Assembly: GCA_015234465.1 (NCBI GenBank)
Contig: JADGNA010000008.1
Location: 1-64,000 of the forward strand
DNA from: Salinibacterium sp.
Lineage (GTDB): Bacteria > Actinomycetota > Actinomycetes > Actinomycetales > Microbacteriaceae
Length of the DNA stretch: 64,000 nt
Direction: 5' to 3'
In this document: in pieces, positions 55,850 through 64,000 of the stretch
Layout: each line of letters begins with the position of its first letter
Position numbering within the stretch: position 1 is the first letter of the stretch
Translations under genes and position numbers: made by a program
Notes under the pieces: model-generated
Told to the model about the DNA's origin: nothing
Database searches by the model: none
Seen by the model: only the letters and a program-made list of their open reading frames with translations

Positions 55850-57058
55850 TCAACGTCGCCGAGCACGGGGCGTGCGGAGCATCGCCCGCACGGTCCAGCC
55901 CAGCAGCACGAAGAGCAGCAGGTTGCGCAGCGTCAACACCGTGAGCATGGCTGGCTCGAGGGCGAGCAGGTAGCCGTAGAGCACGGGGTAGACGATCTGC
56001 GTCAGCAGCGCGATCACGAGCACGAGCACGGCGGGCATGCGGAAGGCCGCCGCACCGTTCGGTTTCGCGACCAGGCCGATGATGACGGCCGCCGAGAGCC
56101 ACGTGATGAACTGTGGCGACCCGACCTTGTTGACGGCGATCATCGCGGTCACGAGGGCGAGCACGAAGGGCGGGAGGAGCGCCTCCGGCCTCACCCCTCG
56201 GCCCAGGAGCCAGAGCGCAAGGCCGACGATGGCGGCGGCGACGATCGCGAGGAGGGGCGTCATGATGGCGGCGACCACCTCGACGTGCGGTCCGAAGACC
56301 TGGTAGGTCAGGATCTCCTCGTCGTAGTAGAGGCCGGATGCCCCATCCCCCAACGCTCCCAGCCATAGCCACGGAGCACTCGCGGGCGCCTCGATCTGCA
56401 GTCCGCGACCGGTCTGGGTCGTGATGAAGCTGAAGAGGGGCGCCCCACCCCCGAGCACGACTGCCGCGATCATGACGATCGCGCTCGTCGCCAGCACGCC
56501 CAGCAGGATGTGGAACCGCTCGCGCAGCGCGATGAGCGCGGCGCCGATGACGGCGGCCGGCCAGACCTTCATCCAAGTCGCGGCGGCGAGCAGCGCCCCC
56601 GCCACGACGGGGCGACGCGCGAGCAGCACCGCTGCCATCACGACGAGCGGCACCGTGACCGAGTCGATGCGGCCGAGGGCGATCGGCCCGACCGTGACCA
56701 GGAACGCCGTCCACCACCAGCCGGCCGCGAGACCACGCGCGCGGCCCCGCCATCCGGTCACGAATGCGAGCGCGAGACAGTTCAGCAACACCATGAGCAC
56801 GAGCCAGATGAGCGCATAGTGGCTGCCGCCCACCGCGGCGACGGTCATGGGGAGCAGCGCCAGCACGGGATAGACCCACGAGGTGTCGATGCCGACCCAC
56901 GGCCCTCCCTCGAGGCCGAGCTCGACCCACCAGGCATAGAGGTACACGTCGCCGATCGGATGCCCGGGGCCCGTATATGCCAGCCAGCCGATCCAGACAT
57001 TCGCGGCGAGGAAGGCGCACCACAGCCAGGCGCGTGAGGCGCCGACGCGCCGTCTCAC
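55850..57058 (-). CDS. GT87/GT-C type polyprenyl-phosphate-mannose dependent mannosyltransferase-like protein
   Basis: The product has 402 residues with about ten transmembrane helices. An early outside loop with acidic residues (GPGHPIGDVYLYAWWVEL, about 35-52) matches the catalytic loop of GT-C enzymes, and the segment GALLAAATWMKVWPA fits the DUF2029/GT87 family. These enzymes add mannose or arabinose to wall lipids from polyprenyl donors. The GTG start overlaps nnrD by 4 bases; the longer open frame upstream is nnrD shadow. Confidence 0.8.
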   Translation of the reverse strand: MRRRVGASRAWLWCAFLAANVWIGWLAYTGPGHPIGDVYLYAWWVELGLEGGPWVGIDTSWVYPVLALLPMTVAAVGGSHYALIWLVLMVLLNCLALAFVTGWRGRARGLAAGWWWTAFLVTVGPIALGRIDSVTVPLVVMAAVLLARRPVVAGALLAAATWMKVWPAAVIGAALIALRERFHILLGVLATSAIVMIAAVVLGGGAPLFSFITTQTGRGLQIEAPASAPWLWLGALGDGASGLYYDEEILTYQVFGPHVEVVAAIMTPLLAIVAAAIVGLALWLLGRGVRPEALLPPFVLALVTAMIAVNKVGSPQFITWLSAAVIIGLVAKPNGAAAFRMPAVLVLVIALLTQIVYPVLYGYLLALEPAMLTVLTLRNLLLFVLLGWTVRAMLRTPRARRR

Positions 57059-57858
57059 GCGAGGAGCCCGGCGACCGCAGCCGGGATCGCGGCGATGAGC
57101 GCCCGCACGGTGAAGGGCCCGCCCGCAGACGCCCGGCTCGCGGCGCCCGCGTGGATGACGGATGCCGAGGCGGCCAGGCGGGCGAGCATCCGGTCGTCGT
57201 CGCTCAGTTCGCTGGAATGCGTCGCGACGAGCGCGCCGAGGATCCCCGCCAGCACGTCGCCAGTGCCGGCGGTGGCGAGCCACGGGCTCGCGGGCGGACA
57301 CGCGATGAGCTCGCCCCCGGGCGTGGCCACGAGGGTGTTGTTGCCCTTGAGGAGCACGACCGAGCCGAGGGATGCCGCCGCCTCGCTCGCTGCCCGGGCG
57401 GGGTGCTCGGCGACCCACTCCGTGTCCATGTCCATGAGTCTTGCAAGTTCCCGGTGGTGCGGTGTCAGCACAGCGGGGCCGGCGACCTCATGCACGAGCG
57501 AGAGGGCACCCGCGTCGAGAACGGCGGGCACCGCATCCGTCACGATGGCGTCCCAGTGCGGACTGGGGTCTTCGCCGGCACCCGAGCCTGCGAGCCAGGC
57601 CTGCACGCGCCCCGGCTGGGTGACGACCTCGGGGCACGCCTGCAGCACGAGCGCCGTGGGTCGCTCGGGGCCCAGGTAGCGCACCATGCCGACCCCCGTG
57701 GCGAGGGCAGCGTCGACGCCGAGCACGGCGGCGCCGGGATAGGTGTCGGAGCCCGTCGCAATGCCGAGGACCCCGCGGGTGTACTTGTCGTCGCTCGCGG
57801 TGGGAGTCGCGATCATGGCCGCAGTGTCTCTCGGGGTCCACTCGACGGGTGCGCGCAT
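57055..57858 (-). CDS. nnrD: ADP-dependent (S)-NAD(P)H-hydrate dehydratase
   Basis: Repairs hydrated NADH and NADPH using ADP. The product has 267 residues with the ribokinase-like CARKD fold: GIATGSDTYPGAAVLGVDAAL at the start, TPHHRELARLM in the middle, KGNNTLVATPGGELIACPP, and the catalytic TAGTGDVLAGILGAL near residue 210. No epimerase (NnrE) domain is fused. The ATG has TATCGT 6 bases upstream. It is divergent from the Old Yellow Enzyme gene with only 22 bases between start codons; both proteins deal with reduced nicotinamide nucleotides. Confidence 0.94.
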   Translation of the reverse strand: MRAPVEWTPRDTAAMIATPTASDDKYTRGVLGIATGSDTYPGAAVLGVDAALATGVGMVRYLGPERPTALVLQACPEVVTQPGRVQAWLAGSGAGEDPSPHWDAIVTDAVPAVLDAGALSLVHEVAGPAVLTPHHRELARLMDMDTEWVAEHPARAASEAAASLGSVVLLKGNNTLVATPGGELIACPPASPWLATAGTGDVLAGILGALVATHSSELSDDDRMLARLAASASVIHAGAASRASAGGPFTVRALIAAIPAAVAGLLA

Positions 57859-57864
57859 ACGTCC

Positions 57865-57874
57865 ACGATAGTTT
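57865..57874. promoter_or_regulatory. Overlapping divergent -10 boxes of nnrD and the OYE gene
   Basis: Minus strand TATCGT (57865-57870) is 6 bases before the nnrD ATG at 57858. Plus strand TAGTTT (57869-57874) is 6 bases before the OYE GTG at 57881. The two hexamers share two base pairs, so both genes may fire from one bidirectional element. Confidence 0.5.
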
Positions 57875-57880
57875 GGTGAG

Positions 57881-58996
57881 GTGACCGATACCGCGCCCTC
57901 ACTCTTCGCTCCGCTCAACCTCCGATCCGTGCAGTTGCGCAACCGCCTCTGGGTGTCACCCCTCTGCCAGTACTCGGTCGACGCCGAGGACGGCGTGCCG
58001 ACAGACTGGCACCTCGTGCACCTGGGCTCCTTCGCCCGTGGCGGCGCGGGCCTCGTCATGACGGAGGCGACGGGGGTCAGCCCCGAGGGCCGCATCTCGG
58101 CCGAGGACACCGGCATCTACAACGAGGAACAGGCGGAGGCCTGGCGCCGCATCGTCGACTTCATCCACGGACAGGGCTCGGCGGCGGGCATCCAGCTCGC
58201 CCACGCCGGCCGCAAGGGCTCGATGTGGCGCGAATGGGGCCCGCGCGGCGGCATCACGAGGCCGCAGGATGCCGCCGGCTGGCAGACCGTCGCCCCGAGC
58301 GCGATCCCCTTCGGCGACTATGCCGCTCCCGTCGCGCTCGACGAATCCGGCATCCAGGGGGTCATCCGGGACTTCGCCTCGGCGGCGGAGCGTGCCGTGC
58401 GGGCGGGCTTCGACGTCATCGAGCTCCACGCCGCCCACGGCTACCTGCTGCACCAGTTCCTCTCGCCGCTCAGCAACACGCGTGACGACGAGTGGGGTGG
58501 CTCGCTCGAGAATCGCGCCGCGCTGCTCCTGCGGGTGACGGATGCCGTGCGCTCGGTCATCGGCGACGATCGCGCGCTCTTCGTGCGCTTCTCCGCGACC
58601 GACTGGGCGCCAGCCGACGCGGGGCGCTCCTGGGACCCGGAGCAGATGGCGGTCGTCGGCGCTTGGCTGGCCGACCGCGGCGTCGACCTCTTCGACGTGT
58701 CGAGCGGCGGCCTCATCCCGAACGCGAAGATCACGGTCGGTCCCGGCTACCAGGTCGGTTTCGCCGAGGAGCTCAGGCGCGCGACCGGTTCAGCCGTGAG
58801 TGCGGTCGGCCTCATCACGACGGCCGAGCAGGCGGATGCCGTCGTGCGGGAGGGCCGGGCCGATGCGGTCATGATGGGCCGCAAGCTCATGCGCGACCCG
58901 CACTTCCCCACGCGCGCGGCGGTCGAACTCGGGCTGGAACCCGGGTCTTGGCCGGCGGCATACCGTCGCGCGCTCACGCCGATCGAACGCTGGTGA
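57881..58996 (+). CDS. NADH:flavin oxidoreductase, Old Yellow Enzyme family (YqjM-like)
   Basis: FMN enzyme that reduces activated C=C bonds with NAD(P)H. The product has 371 residues. The active-site cysteine of the YqjM class is in SPLCQYSVDAEDG, the tyrosine and histidine pair is in QLAHAGRKGS and ELHAAHGYLLHQFLSPLSN, and DDEWGGSLENR is the family core. Substrate unknown. GTG start without a clear Shine-Dalgarno. It converges with the CNNM gene. Confidence 0.94.
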   Translation: MTDTAPSLFAPLNLRSVQLRNRLWVSPLCQYSVDAEDGVPTDWHLVHLGSFARGGAGLVMTEATGVSPEGRISAEDTGIYNEEQAEAWRRIVDFIHGQGSAAGIQLAHAGRKGSMWREWGPRGGITRPQDAAGWQTVAPSAIPFGDYAAPVALDESGIQGVIRDFASAAERAVRAGFDVIELHAAHGYLLHQFLSPLSNTRDDEWGGSLENRAALLLRVTDAVRSVIGDDRALFVRFSATDWAPADAGRSWDPEQMAVVGAWLADRGVDLFDVSSGGLIPNAKITVGPGYQVGFAEELRRATGSAVSAVGLITTAEQADAVVREGRADAVMMGRKLMRDPHFPTRAAVELGLEPGSWPAAYRRALTPIERW

Positions 58997-59006
58997 CTCC
59001 GCTCCC

Positions 59007-60047
59007 CTAGAGTCGACGGGTGGCGTCCTGCACCTCGCCGACCAGCTCCTCGATGATGTCCTCGAGGAACAGCACGCCCTTCGTGGCGCCCTCCGCGTCG
59101 AAGACGCGTGCGATGTGCACACCCGAGCGGCGCATGGTCGCGAGGGCGTCCTCCAGGTCGGTGTCCTCGAACACCGAGATGAGGTGCCGGATGCGCTTGG
59201 GCGGCACGGGCTCCGTGAACTCGCCGTCCTCGTCGAGGTCGATCACGTCCTTGAGGTGCAGGTAGCCGCTCGGTTCGCCCTCATCGTCCACGAGCACGTA
59301 GCGCGAGAACCCGTGCTGCGCGACCGCGCGCTCGACCTCGGCAGGCGTCGCCGCCTCCGACACCGAGACGAGCGTGTCGAGCCCGACGGCGATGTCGCGC
59401 GCCTTCTTCGAGGTGAATTCGAAGGCATTCGACAGCGCGCCGGTCGTGTCCGTCAACACGCCCTCGCGGGTCGAGTGGGCCACGATGTTGGCGACCTCGT
59501 CGAAAGTGAAGGAACTCGTCGCCTCGTTCTTCGGCTCGACGCCGAAGAGGCGCAGCACCCCGTTCGCGATCGAGTTGAGCGCCCAGATGAGGTGCTTGAA
59601 GACGCGGGACACCCACACGAGCGGCGGCGCGAGGATGAGGGCCATGCGATCCGGCAGCGAGAACGACAGGTTCTTGGGAACCATCTCGCCAAGCACGACG
59701 TGGAGGAACGAGACGATCACGAGGGCGATGATGAACGCCACCGTGCTGATGACCTCGGGGGCCCAGCCCGTGAGGCCGAGCGGCACCTCGAGCAGGTGGT
59801 GGATCGCCGGCTCTGAGACGTTCAGGATCAGCAGCGAGCACACCGTGATGCCCAGCTGGCTGGTCGCCAGCATGAGGGTCGCGTGCTCCATCGCGTAGAG
59901 CGTGGTCTTTGCCGCGCGCGAACCCGCTTCGGCCTTCGGTTCGATCTGCGAGCGACGGGCAGAGATGACGGCGAACTCGGCGCCGACGAAGAAGGCGTTC
60001 GCGCCGAGCAGCACGACAAGCCACACGATGCCCCAGACGTCGCTCAT
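59007..60047 (-). CDS. CNNM/CorC-family protein, short form (DUF21 + CBS pair)
   Basis: The product has 346 residues: a DUF21/CNNM transmembrane domain of four helices (about 1-190; LGANAFFVGAEFAVISARRSQIEP) and a CBS pair (about 210-340). The C-terminal CorC_HlyC domain is absent. CNNM proteins are linked to magnesium export; the hemolysin label is historical. It overlaps the longer paralogue upstream by 4 bases, so the two may form a heterodimer. Confidence 0.9.
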   Translation of the reverse strand: MSDVWGIVWLVVLLGANAFFVGAEFAVISARRSQIEPKAEAGSRAAKTTLYAMEHATLMLATSQLGITVCSLLILNVSEPAIHHLLEVPLGLTGWAPEVISTVAFIIALVIVSFLHVVLGEMVPKNLSFSLPDRMALILAPPLVWVSRVFKHLIWALNSIANGVLRLFGVEPKNEATSSFTFDEVANIVAHSTREGVLTDTTGALSNAFEFTSKKARDIAVGLDTLVSVSEAATPAEVERAVAQHGFSRYVLVDDEGEPSGYLHLKDVIDLDEDGEFTEPVPPKRIRHLISVFEDTDLEDALATMRRSGVHIARVFDAEGATKGVLFLEDIIEELVGEVQDATRRL

Positions 60048-61360
60048 CGCTCCTCCTCCACGACCTGCTCGGCACGCGGCGTGAAGCGGATGCGGTCGAT
60101 GCGTCGGCCGTCCATCCGCTCGACCCGGAATTCGCCGGCGTCGATCTCGACCGTGTCGCCGACCTTGGCCAACCGCCCCAGTTCGCTCATGAGGAAGCCC
60201 GCGACGGTCTCGTAGGGGCCATCCTCCGGCACCGTGACATCCGCCCGCTCGAGGAGTTCGTCCGGCCGCAGCATTCCGGGGAAGGTCAGCCAGTTTCGGG
60301 AGCGGACGACGCCCGCACGCGTGCGGTCGTGCTCGTCGGAGACCTCGCCGACGAGTTCCTCCACGAGGTCCTCGAGCGTCACGACGCCCGCAGTTCCGCC
60401 GTACTCGTCGAGCACGACGGCCATCTGGTAGCCGTGCTGGCGCAGCTCGCCGAGGAGCGAGTCGAGCCGCATCGTCTCGGGCACGCGCAGCGCGTCGCTC
60501 TGGAGCGCGGAGGCCGGGACATCCGCCCGCTTCTCCCTTGGCACAGCCACTGCCTGCTTGACGTGCACGATGCCGACGACGTCATCGATGCCATCATCGA
60601 CGACGGGGAAGCGCGAGAATCCGGTGCTCTTGGCGAGGTCGAGCACGACCTGCGCCGAGTCGCCGCGCTCGACGCTCGAGACGCGGGGCCGCGGGGTCAT
60701 GACATCGGCCGCGACATGCTCATTGAAGGCGAGGGTGCGCGCGAGGAGCGTCGCCGTGTCGACCTCAAGGGTTCCCGCCATGGCGGAACGGCGCAGGAGC
60801 GAGGTAAGTTCCTCTGCCGTTCTTGCAGACGAGAGCTCCTCCTTGGGCTCGATGCCGACGCTGCGCAGGATGACGTTGGCGGAGTTGTTGAGGAGCGCGA
60901 CGGCCGGCTTGAACACCCACGTGAAGGCGAGTTGGAACGGCACGACGACCTTCGCGGTGCCGAGCGGCAGCGCGAGGGCGAAGTTCTTGGGCACGAGCTC
61001 GCCGATGATCATGGAGAGCAGCGTCGCAATCGTGACCGCGACGACGGCAGCGACCCCCCGTTCGACCGCCTCGGGGAGGCCGAAGACCGACAGGGGCCCT
61101 GCGAGGAACGCGCTGAAGGCCGGCTCGAGCGTGTACCCCGTGAGGAGCGTCGTGAGCGTGATGCCCAGCTGCGCGCTCGAGAGATGCGTCGAGGTGCGTC
61201 GCAGGGCGGCGATCGTCATGGTGAGACGAGTCTCGCCTCGGGCCTGCCGAGCCTCGAGTTCCTGACGATCAAGGTTCACGAGGGCGAACTCGGATGCCAC
61301 GAACAGGCCGGTGCCGATCGTGAGCACGATGCCGATGGCGAGCAGGATCAGCTCGTGCAC
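60044..61360 (-). CDS. CNNM/CorC-family protein, full form (DUF21 + CBS pair + CorC_HlyC)
   Basis: The product has 438 residues. Order: DUF21/CNNM domain (1-190; [19 protein letters not shown]), CBS pair (about 205-335), and CorC_HlyC domain (about 345-430; [17 protein letters not shown]). Family members transport magnesium or cobalt ions. The GTG start has no near Shine-Dalgarno; TATAGT lies about 47 bases upstream. It is followed by the shorter paralogue. Confidence 0.92.
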   Translation of the reverse strand: MHELILLAIGIVLTIGTGLFVASEFALVNLDRQELEARQARGETRLTMTIAALRRTSTHLSSAQLGITLTTLLTGYTLEPAFSAFLAGPLSVFGLPEAVERGVAAVVAVTIATLLSMIIGELVPKNFALALPLGTAKVVVPFQLAFTWVFKPAVALLNNSANVILRSVGIEPKEELSSARTAEELTSLLRRSAMAGTLEVDTATLLARTLAFNEHVAADVMTPRPRVSSVERGDSAQVVLDLAKSTGFSRFPVVDDGIDDVVGIVHVKQAVAVPREKRADVPASALQSDALRVPETMRLDSLLGELRQHGYQMAVVLDEYGGTAGVVTLEDLVEELVGEVSDEHDRTRAGVVRSRNWLTFPGMLRPDELLERADVTVPEDGPYETVAGFLMSELGRLAKVGDTVEIDAGEFRVERMDGRRIDRIRFTPRAEQVVEEER

Positions 61361-61406
61361 TGGGCCACCGACAAGTAACTAGAAGGAGGGTCGTCCATTT
61401 GCGCCA

Positions 61407-61412
61407 ACTATA
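61407..61412 (-). promoter_or_regulatory. Candidate -10 box of the CNNM/CorC pair
   Basis: TATAGT on the minus strand matches 5 of 6 positions of TATAAT, 46 bases before the GTG. No -35 box is clear. Confidence 0.35.
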
Positions 61413-61445
61413 GCCGACCCCACGGGCGCTGCGGCTGCGAGTCGA

Positions 61446-62885
61446 CTACCAGCTGACCGGCAGCGCCTTGCCCTCCTCGTAGCCCGCTGCCGACTGGATT
61501 CCGACGAGTGCCTGGTCGTGGAACTCGGCAAGCGTTCGCGCGCCCGCATAGGTGAAGGAGCTTCGCACGCCCGAGGTGATCATGTCGAGGAGGTCCTCGA
61601 CCGAGGGCCGCAGGGGGTCGAGGTAGATGCGCGAACTCGAGATGCCCTCCGCGAAGAGTTCCCGGCGCGCAAGCTCGTAGGGGCTCAGGCGATTGAAGCG
61701 AGCCTGCACGGCCTTGGTCGAGGCCATGCCCCAGCTCTCCTTGTAGAGGCGACCGTCGGCATCCGTCTGCAGGCGACCCGGCGCCTCGATCGTGCCGGCG
61801 AACCAGGAACCGATCATGACGGATGCCGCACCCGCGGCCAGCGCGAGGGCGACGTCGCGCGGGTACCGCACTCCCCCGTCTGCCCAGACGTGTGCGCCCA
61901 GCTCGGCCGCGACCTCCGCCGTCTCGAGCACCGCCGAGAACTGCGGGCGCCCCACGGCGGTCATCATGCGGGTCGTGCACATGGCCCCGGGACCGACGCC
62001 CACCTTGAGGATGCTCGCGCCGGCCGAGACGAGGTCGCGCACGGCGTTCGCCGTCACGACGTTGCCGGCGACGAGCGGCAGGCCGAGGTCGAGCGCAGCG
62101 ACGCGCTCGACGGCGCCGACCATGCCCTCCTGGTGGCCGTGGGCCGTGTCGAGCACGAGCACGTCGACGCCGGCATCCGCGAGGGCCCTGGCCTTAGCCT
62201 CGATGTCCCCATTGATGCCGACGGCTGCCGCCACGCGCAGGCGGCCATCGCCGTCGACGGCGGGACGGTAGAGGGTGCCGCGAAGGGCACTGCGCCTGCT
62301 GAGAGTGCCGACGACCTTGCCGTGGCGCATGACGGGGGCGAAGTCGAGCTCGGCCTCGACCATGAGGTCGAAGGCGGCCCGCGGCTCGTCGACATCATCG
62401 ACGTCGATCGAGGGAAGCTCGCCGTGCAGCAGGTCGCCGAGGCGCGCATCCGGCAACGCCGTCGCAAGCCGCGCGGCAGGGAGGCAACCGAGGTATCCAC
62501 CGTCACCATCGCGCACGATGATGCCGTGGCCCTCGACCGGCGGCACGAGTTCGAGCGCGTGGTCGACGGTCTCGTCAGCCGAGAGGTAGAGCGGGGTGTC
62601 GTAGCCGGGCGCCTGGTCCTTGACCCAGCGGATTGCGGCATCCAGTTCCTGCAACGGAAGGTCCTGCGGCAGCACACCGAGGCCGCCCCTCCTGGCAAGC
62701 GTCGCAGCGAGGCGCGGACCCGTGACGGAGTTCATGTTCGACGACACGATCGGCAGGGTTGCGCCCGTGCCGTCCGTGGGATCGAGCGAGACATCCAGCC
62801 TGCTGTCGACGCCGGATCGACTCGGTACGAGGAAGACGTCGGAGTAGGTGAGGTCATGGCGCGGGGACGCCTCGTAAAACTTCAT
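61446..62885 (-). CDS. guaB1: GuaB1 family IMP dehydrogenase-like protein (GMP reductase type)
   Basis: The product has 479 residues. TIM barrel with the catalytic cysteine loop GVGPGAMCTTRMM and GGVRYPRDVALALAAGA; a CBS pair is inserted at about 95-205. The N-terminus YEASPRHDLTYSDVFLVP is typical of the GuaB1 group, which in mycobacteria was shown to be a GMP reductase rather than IMP dehydrogenase. The ATG has TACCCT 7 bases upstream and no Shine-Dalgarno, so the mRNA is probably leaderless. It is divergent from kgd. Confidence 0.93.
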   Translation of the reverse strand: MKFYEASPRHDLTYSDVFLVPSRSGVDSRLDVSLDPTDGTGATLPIVSSNMNSVTGPRLAATLARRGGLGVLPQDLPLQELDAAIRWVKDQAPGYDTPLYLSADETVDHALELVPPVEGHGIIVRDGDGGYLGCLPAARLATALPDARLGDLLHGELPSIDVDDVDEPRAAFDLMVEAELDFAPVMRHGKVVGTLSRRSALRGTLYRPAVDGDGRLRVAAAVGINGDIEAKARALADAGVDVLVLDTAHGHQEGMVGAVERVAALDLGLPLVAGNVVTANAVRDLVSAGASILKVGVGPGAMCTTRMMTAVGRPQFSAVLETAEVAAELGAHVWADGGVRYPRDVALALAAGAASVMIGSWFAGTIEAPGRLQTDADGRLYKESWGMASTKAVQARFNRLSPYELARRELFAEGISSSRIYLDPLRPSVEDLLDMITSGVRSSFTYAGARTLAEFHDQALVGIQSAAGYEEGKALPVSW

Positions 62886-62892
62886 GTTTTTA

Positions 62893-62898
62893 AGGGTA
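62893..62898 (-). promoter_or_regulatory. Candidate -10 box of guaB1 (leaderless)
   Basis: TACCCT on the minus strand, 7 bases before the ATG at 62885. Confidence 0.35.
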
Positions 62899-63020
62899 GC
62901 CCCGACCCCGACTCGGCGGCAGCGTCCAGCCGGAGGGATTACGCTTGTTCTCAGTATGTGGCCATCGGCGCCCAGATCTGCGCCGAACAATCGATAGTGA
63001 CAACGGAGAGTGGGCGGCTG

Positions 63021-64000
63021 TGTCTAGCCAAGTGACCGGCATCGGTTCTGAAGCGGGATCTTCAGGGGAGTTCGGAGCCAATGAATGGCTCGTCGACGAG
63101 ATGTACCAGCAGTTCAAGGTCGACCGGAATTCGGTCGACAAGTCATGGTGGCCCATCCTCGAGAACTACCACCAGACCAAGGGCCAGGTCTCGAACCCGG
63201 CGACGGATGCATCCTCCGAGTCGAAGCCCGCTTCGAGCGAGTCGAAGCCCGCGTCCAGCGAGTCGAAGCCCGCACAGGCCGCGCCGTCAGCACCGAGCGA
63301 CTCGAGCGGTCCCGCCTCCGACCAGGAGCCGCAGATCCCCGTCGAGGTGACGAACGAGCCCTCCGGCCAGGCCCCCAGCAAGGAGCCCGCGCCCACGACC
63401 GGCAGCCAGCCCATCGCCCGCACCACCTCCCTCCAGGCCAAGCCGCAGCCGATCCCGGCCGAAGCGCCGGCAGCGCCCACCGCCGCCGATGAGCCCAGCG
63501 AGCCTCAGGATGTCGTCACGCCGCTCAAGGGCGTCGCGAAGACGATCGCGGCCAACATGGACCAGAGCATCTCGGTGCCCACCGCGACGAGCTACCGCAC
63601 GGTGCCGGCGAAGCTCATGATCGACAACCGCATCGTCATCAACAACCACCTCAAGCGTGCACGCGGCGGCAAGGTCTCCTTCACGCACCTGCTCGCGTGG
63701 GCGATGGTGAAGGCGCTTCGCGACTTCCCGAGCCAGAACGTCTACTACGACGAGGTCGACGGCAAGCCCGTCGTCGTCGCCCCTGCCCACATCAACCTGG
63801 GCATCGCGATCGACCTTCCCAAGCCCGACGGCTCGCGCCAGCTCGTCGTCCCCGGTGTCAAGCGCACCGAGACGATGAACTTCAGCCAGTTCCTCGCCGC
63901 CTACGAGGACGTCGTCAAGCGCGCCCGTGACAACAAGCTCACGATGGCCGACTACCAGGGCAACACGATCTCGCTGACCAACCCGGGCGGCATCGGCACC
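63021..64000 (+). CDS. kgd: Multifunctional 2-oxoglutarate decarboxylase/dehydrogenase, partial
   Basis: N-terminal 326 residues of the actinobacterial E1-E2 fusion (Kgd/SucA/OdhA), a citric acid cycle enzyme. The GTG at 63021 leads to the conserved EWLVDEMYQQFKVDRNSVD, the subunit-interaction segment. A disordered linker follows (about 60-165), with three copies of a seven-residue unit SSESKPA. From about 170 the E2-like acyltransferase domain begins (LKGVAKTIAANMDQSISVPT, RIVINNHLKRARGGKVSFTHLL). The E1 part lies beyond the window. GAGAGTGGGCGG may serve as ribosome binding site. Confidence 0.96.
63212..63274 (+). repeat. Three 21-base tandem repeats in the kgd linker
   Basis: Units at 63212-63232, 63233-63253 and 63254-63274 share GAGTCGAAGCCCGC and differ at a few positions. 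They encode SSESKPA three times in the disordered linker, so copy number could vary without changing the frame. Confidence 0.85.

Noticed and set aside
63212-63274. CRISPR-like repeat.
   Set aside because: The units are adjacent without spacers and keep a coding frame inside kgd.

Overview
The window is high-GC chromosomal DNA from an actinobacterium, most likely of the family Microbacteriaceae. This rests on the gene families (multifunctional 2-oxoglutarate decarboxylase Kgd, GuaB1-type GMP reductase, GTP-dependent PEP carboxykinase, RamB-type regulator, WecA upstream of the ATP synthase) and on gene order; I could not run a database search. It carries 66 protein genes (two cut by the window ends) and one tRNA. 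I see no insertion sequence, prophage or CRISPR array. No gene-free stretch exceeds about 190 bases.

Layout. (1) 1-20296, minus strand: a long core block read as argS - lmeA-like - lysA - hom - thrC - thrB - rho - prfA - prmC - tsaC - wecA - small membrane protein - atpBEFHAGD. This is the order known around Mycobacterium tuberculosis Rv1292-Rv1310, except that rpmE is absent between rho and prfA and an LmeA-like gene sits between argS and lysA. It links aspartate-family amino acids, transcription and translation termination and oxidative phosphorylation. (2) 20359-22749: a lipoprotein, tRNA-Arg(CCG) and a small accessory patch (short membrane protein, DUF2975/XRE pair, DUF4190-like protein). 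(3) 22761-27701: a maltokinase-cap protein, quinone oxidoreductase, and a divergent pair of a RimB-like retropepsin and a RimK ligase fused to an RCK_C domain, then a half-length solute-binding lipoprotein coupled to an unusual CDF transporter. (4) 27703-31127: divergent ramB and pckG around a candidate operator. (5) 31288-38760: ECF sigma factor with membrane partner, TPM protein, PspA, arginase-like protein, a GT4 enzyme, an HEXXH protein and a second lipoprotein. (6) 38777-45701: amidase, YtrA-type GntR/ABC operon, an ABC/GNAT/SRPBCC operon, ung. (7) 45782-49264: MFS transporter, SDR and acyltransferase. (8) 49383-55837: metY and metX, followed without a gap by a signalling cassette of response regulator, histidine kinase, kinase-like protein without visible catalytic boxes, and a second response regulator. 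(9) 55850-64000: mannosyltransferase-like protein, NnrD, Old Yellow Enzyme, two CNNM/CorC proteins, guaB1 and the start of kgd.

Three themes recur. Genes inside operons start by 4-base overlaps (ATGA/GTGA). Many genes that stand alone have no Shine-Dalgarno sequence but a TAnnnT-like hexamer 6-7 bases before the start codon, which suggests leaderless mRNAs, several in tight divergent pairs. The most unusual candidate systems are the metX-linked two-regulator cassette with a probable pseudo-kinase, and the RimK-RCK_C/RimB-like writer-eraser pair.
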